From JAHRVQ01 sp046290215 (lineage in GTDB: Bacteria; Pseudomonadota; Gammaproteobacteria; Pseudomonadales; Azotimanducaceae), in contig JBKAGC010000219.1 of NCBI GenBank assembly GCA_046290215.1, positions 1 to 6,135 of the forward strand: a stretch of 6,135 nt of DNA, in the 5' to 3' direction. The notes beneath the pieces are model-generated. The model was not told the DNA's origin, ran no database searches, and was given only the letters and a program-made list of their open reading frames with translations. Below, piece after piece: positions 5,289-6,135 of this stretch; the first letter of the stretch is position 1; each line of letters begins with the position of its first letter. The translations under genes were made by a program, and so were the position numbers.

Positions 5289-6119
5289 CTAGAATGGGAT
5301 ATCGTCATCAAAATTATCCGTCGGCTTAGTCGCTTTTGGTTGCAGATATTCCTCATTCTTCAATAGCTCATCTACACCCATCTCGGTGATTGAGTAGGCG
5401 TAGAAATCATAACCGTCCTGATGATCCGTCTCTACGGTTTTGCCTATCAACCCCATACGCTCGAGCTTAATAAGCGAGATCTGCAGAATAGCGTCGTTAA
5501 CCCCACGAAAGCTATTTGCCACTCTATGAAACGGTAAGCCTACCGGATCGGCAACATGGCTTTGTAGGCAAGAGGCTAGAATTTTGTAGTCCTGTTTTTT
5601 TAGCGCATAGCTCGCAGGGTTGGCTATGATAGTTTTGGATTCAGAAAGACTTGCATGATTTATAAGTCCAAGCCTTTCTACCTCAGATTTAATCAAAGAG
5701 CATGCTCTATTAGTTGCTGAAACAAGATCGCCATCAGAGCGGCTTGCGTCATAGTCCGCTGGAGTTACACCTAACAAATCTGTTGGTAAGTGCATATCTA
5801 CATCGCGCGGCTTTAGGACAAAAGATCGAGACTTTCCAATTGCACCAACAAATAGCCCCATTTCGAATACCACATTGTCCCTGACAACATGCTCACTTCT
5901 GATCCTAATTGTACTGATGTCGTCGGGTGCAAAAATGAATAACGCAAAATCAACAGCTGATGATTTCTCCACCAAATCTTCGATCGTTGAAGATGAAAGC
6001 TTAAATGTGCCATTTTTCCAAATGGTCACTTCAAAATCGTGATCTAGATTGACATTGACGGCCTCAGCGATAGGAAGGCTTTCGACTGAAGACGCAATAA
6101 ATAATCGTGGTTTTCTCAA
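5289..6119 (-). CDS. TIR-domain (Cap12/Pycsar-type) winged-helix protein with an SSB-like C-terminal tip
   Basis: A 276-residue protein in three parts. Residues 4-125 match the TIR-like domain of CBASS Cap12 and Pycsar TIR effectors: RLFIASSVESLPIA, EVTIWKNGTFKLSSSTIEDL, DFALFIFAPDD, RDNVVFEMGLFVG and a closing LPTDLLGVTPADYD. Glu86 in VVFEMG is the expected catalytic residue for NAD+ cleavage. Residues 170-258 look like a winged helix: KKQDYKILASCLQSH, a predicted recognition helix GVNDAILQISLIKLERMGLI, then a beta wing YDFYAYSITEMG. Residues 259-276 form a short Pro/Lys/Thr linker ending NFDDDIPF; the last seven residues equal the E. coli SSB tip. No cyclase or STING/CRP sensor domain is fused and no partner gene is visible. 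The start is TTG at 6119, with GGAG eight bases upstream and the TIR strand beginning at residue 4. No in-frame stop is seen between it and the window edge, so an upstream start cannot be excluded. Codon use is more AT-rich than in the hydrolase and VOC genes, and the stop abuts an attC site, which indicates a horizontally acquired cassette. An antiphage role is inferred from the domain. Confidence 0.85.
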   Translation of the reverse strand: MRKPRLFIASSVESLPIAEAVNVNLDHDFEVTIWKNGTFKLSSSTIEDLVEKSSAVDFALFIFAPDDISTIRIRSEHVVRDNVVFEMGLFVGAIGKSRSFVLKPRDVDMHLPTDLLGVTPADYDASRSDGDLVSATNRACSLIKSEVERLGLINHASLSESKTIIANPASYALKKQDYKILASCLQSHVADPVGLPFHRVANSFRGVNDAILQISLIKLERMGLIGKTVETDHQDGYDFYAYSITEMGVDELLKNEEYLQPKATKPTDNFDDDIPF

Positions 6120-6135
6120 CTTGTGATCTCCGCTC

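Noticed and set aside
4987..5289. 100-residue minus-strand frame, start at 5289, overlapping the attC and the VOC 3' end
   Set aside because: It passes through the attC arms, the tandem repeats and antisense VOC sequence, has no domain and no ribosome-binding site at its first ATG. Only the shorter part starting at 5220 is kept, as a speculative finding.
5289..6119. The protein as a true SSB
   Set aside because: Only the C-terminal tip matches SSB; the N-terminus is a TIR-like fold and no OB-fold is apparent.

Overview
The window looks like accessory chromosome of a gammaproteobacterium, possibly marine. The grounds are indirect: a CCA-encoding tRNA-Gly, a cold-shock/DUF1294 fusion of a type common in Proteobacteria, REP-like repeats around a GGGGTCAGAGT core, and an integron attC site. 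The assignment is tentative.

Layout, left to right. Positions 1-94 are the left end of an insertion sequence on the minus strand, with a terminal repeat and the first ten codons of an IS3-type OrfA. Next come two minus-strand genes: an inner-membrane protein with an N-terminal cold-shock domain (114-737) and an exported alpha/beta hydrolase (844-1767). The leader of the first can form two competing hairpins; the leader of the second holds an 11-bp tandem repeat. A tRNA-Gly(CCC) gene follows at 1999-2074.

From 2126 to 5086 lie three plus-strand genes, each separated by copies of one dispersed 26-bp repeat: an exported carboxymuconolactone-decarboxylase-like protein (2192-2938), a polytopic membrane protein of unknown function (3175-4251) and an exported VOC/glyoxalase-fold protein (4518-5024). 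Two repeat copies at 4331-4399 form a REPIN-like palindrome, followed by a good intrinsic terminator. Two more are in tandem right after the VOC gene.

The right end is the most interesting part. A 276-residue minus-strand protein (5289-6119) joins a Cap12/Pycsar-type TIR domain (putative NAD-degrading antiphage effector domain), a probable winged-helix domain and a short linker ending in NFDDDIPF. Its last seven residues are those of the C-terminal tip of E. coli single-stranded DNA-binding protein (SSB), the docking peptide for DNA replication and repair enzymes. The stop codon abuts a 72-bp element with attC architecture, including paired R and L boxes and one bulged base. The gene therefore appears to be an integron cassette carrying a candidate antiphage effector that may dock on the SSB interactome or compete with it. 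No integrase or second attC is visible; the array would continue to the right of the window.

The plus-strand genes do not form an obvious single pathway. Three predicted enzymes (hydrolase, CMD-like, VOC) carry export signals, which suggests periplasmic small-molecule chemistry, but no substrate can be named.
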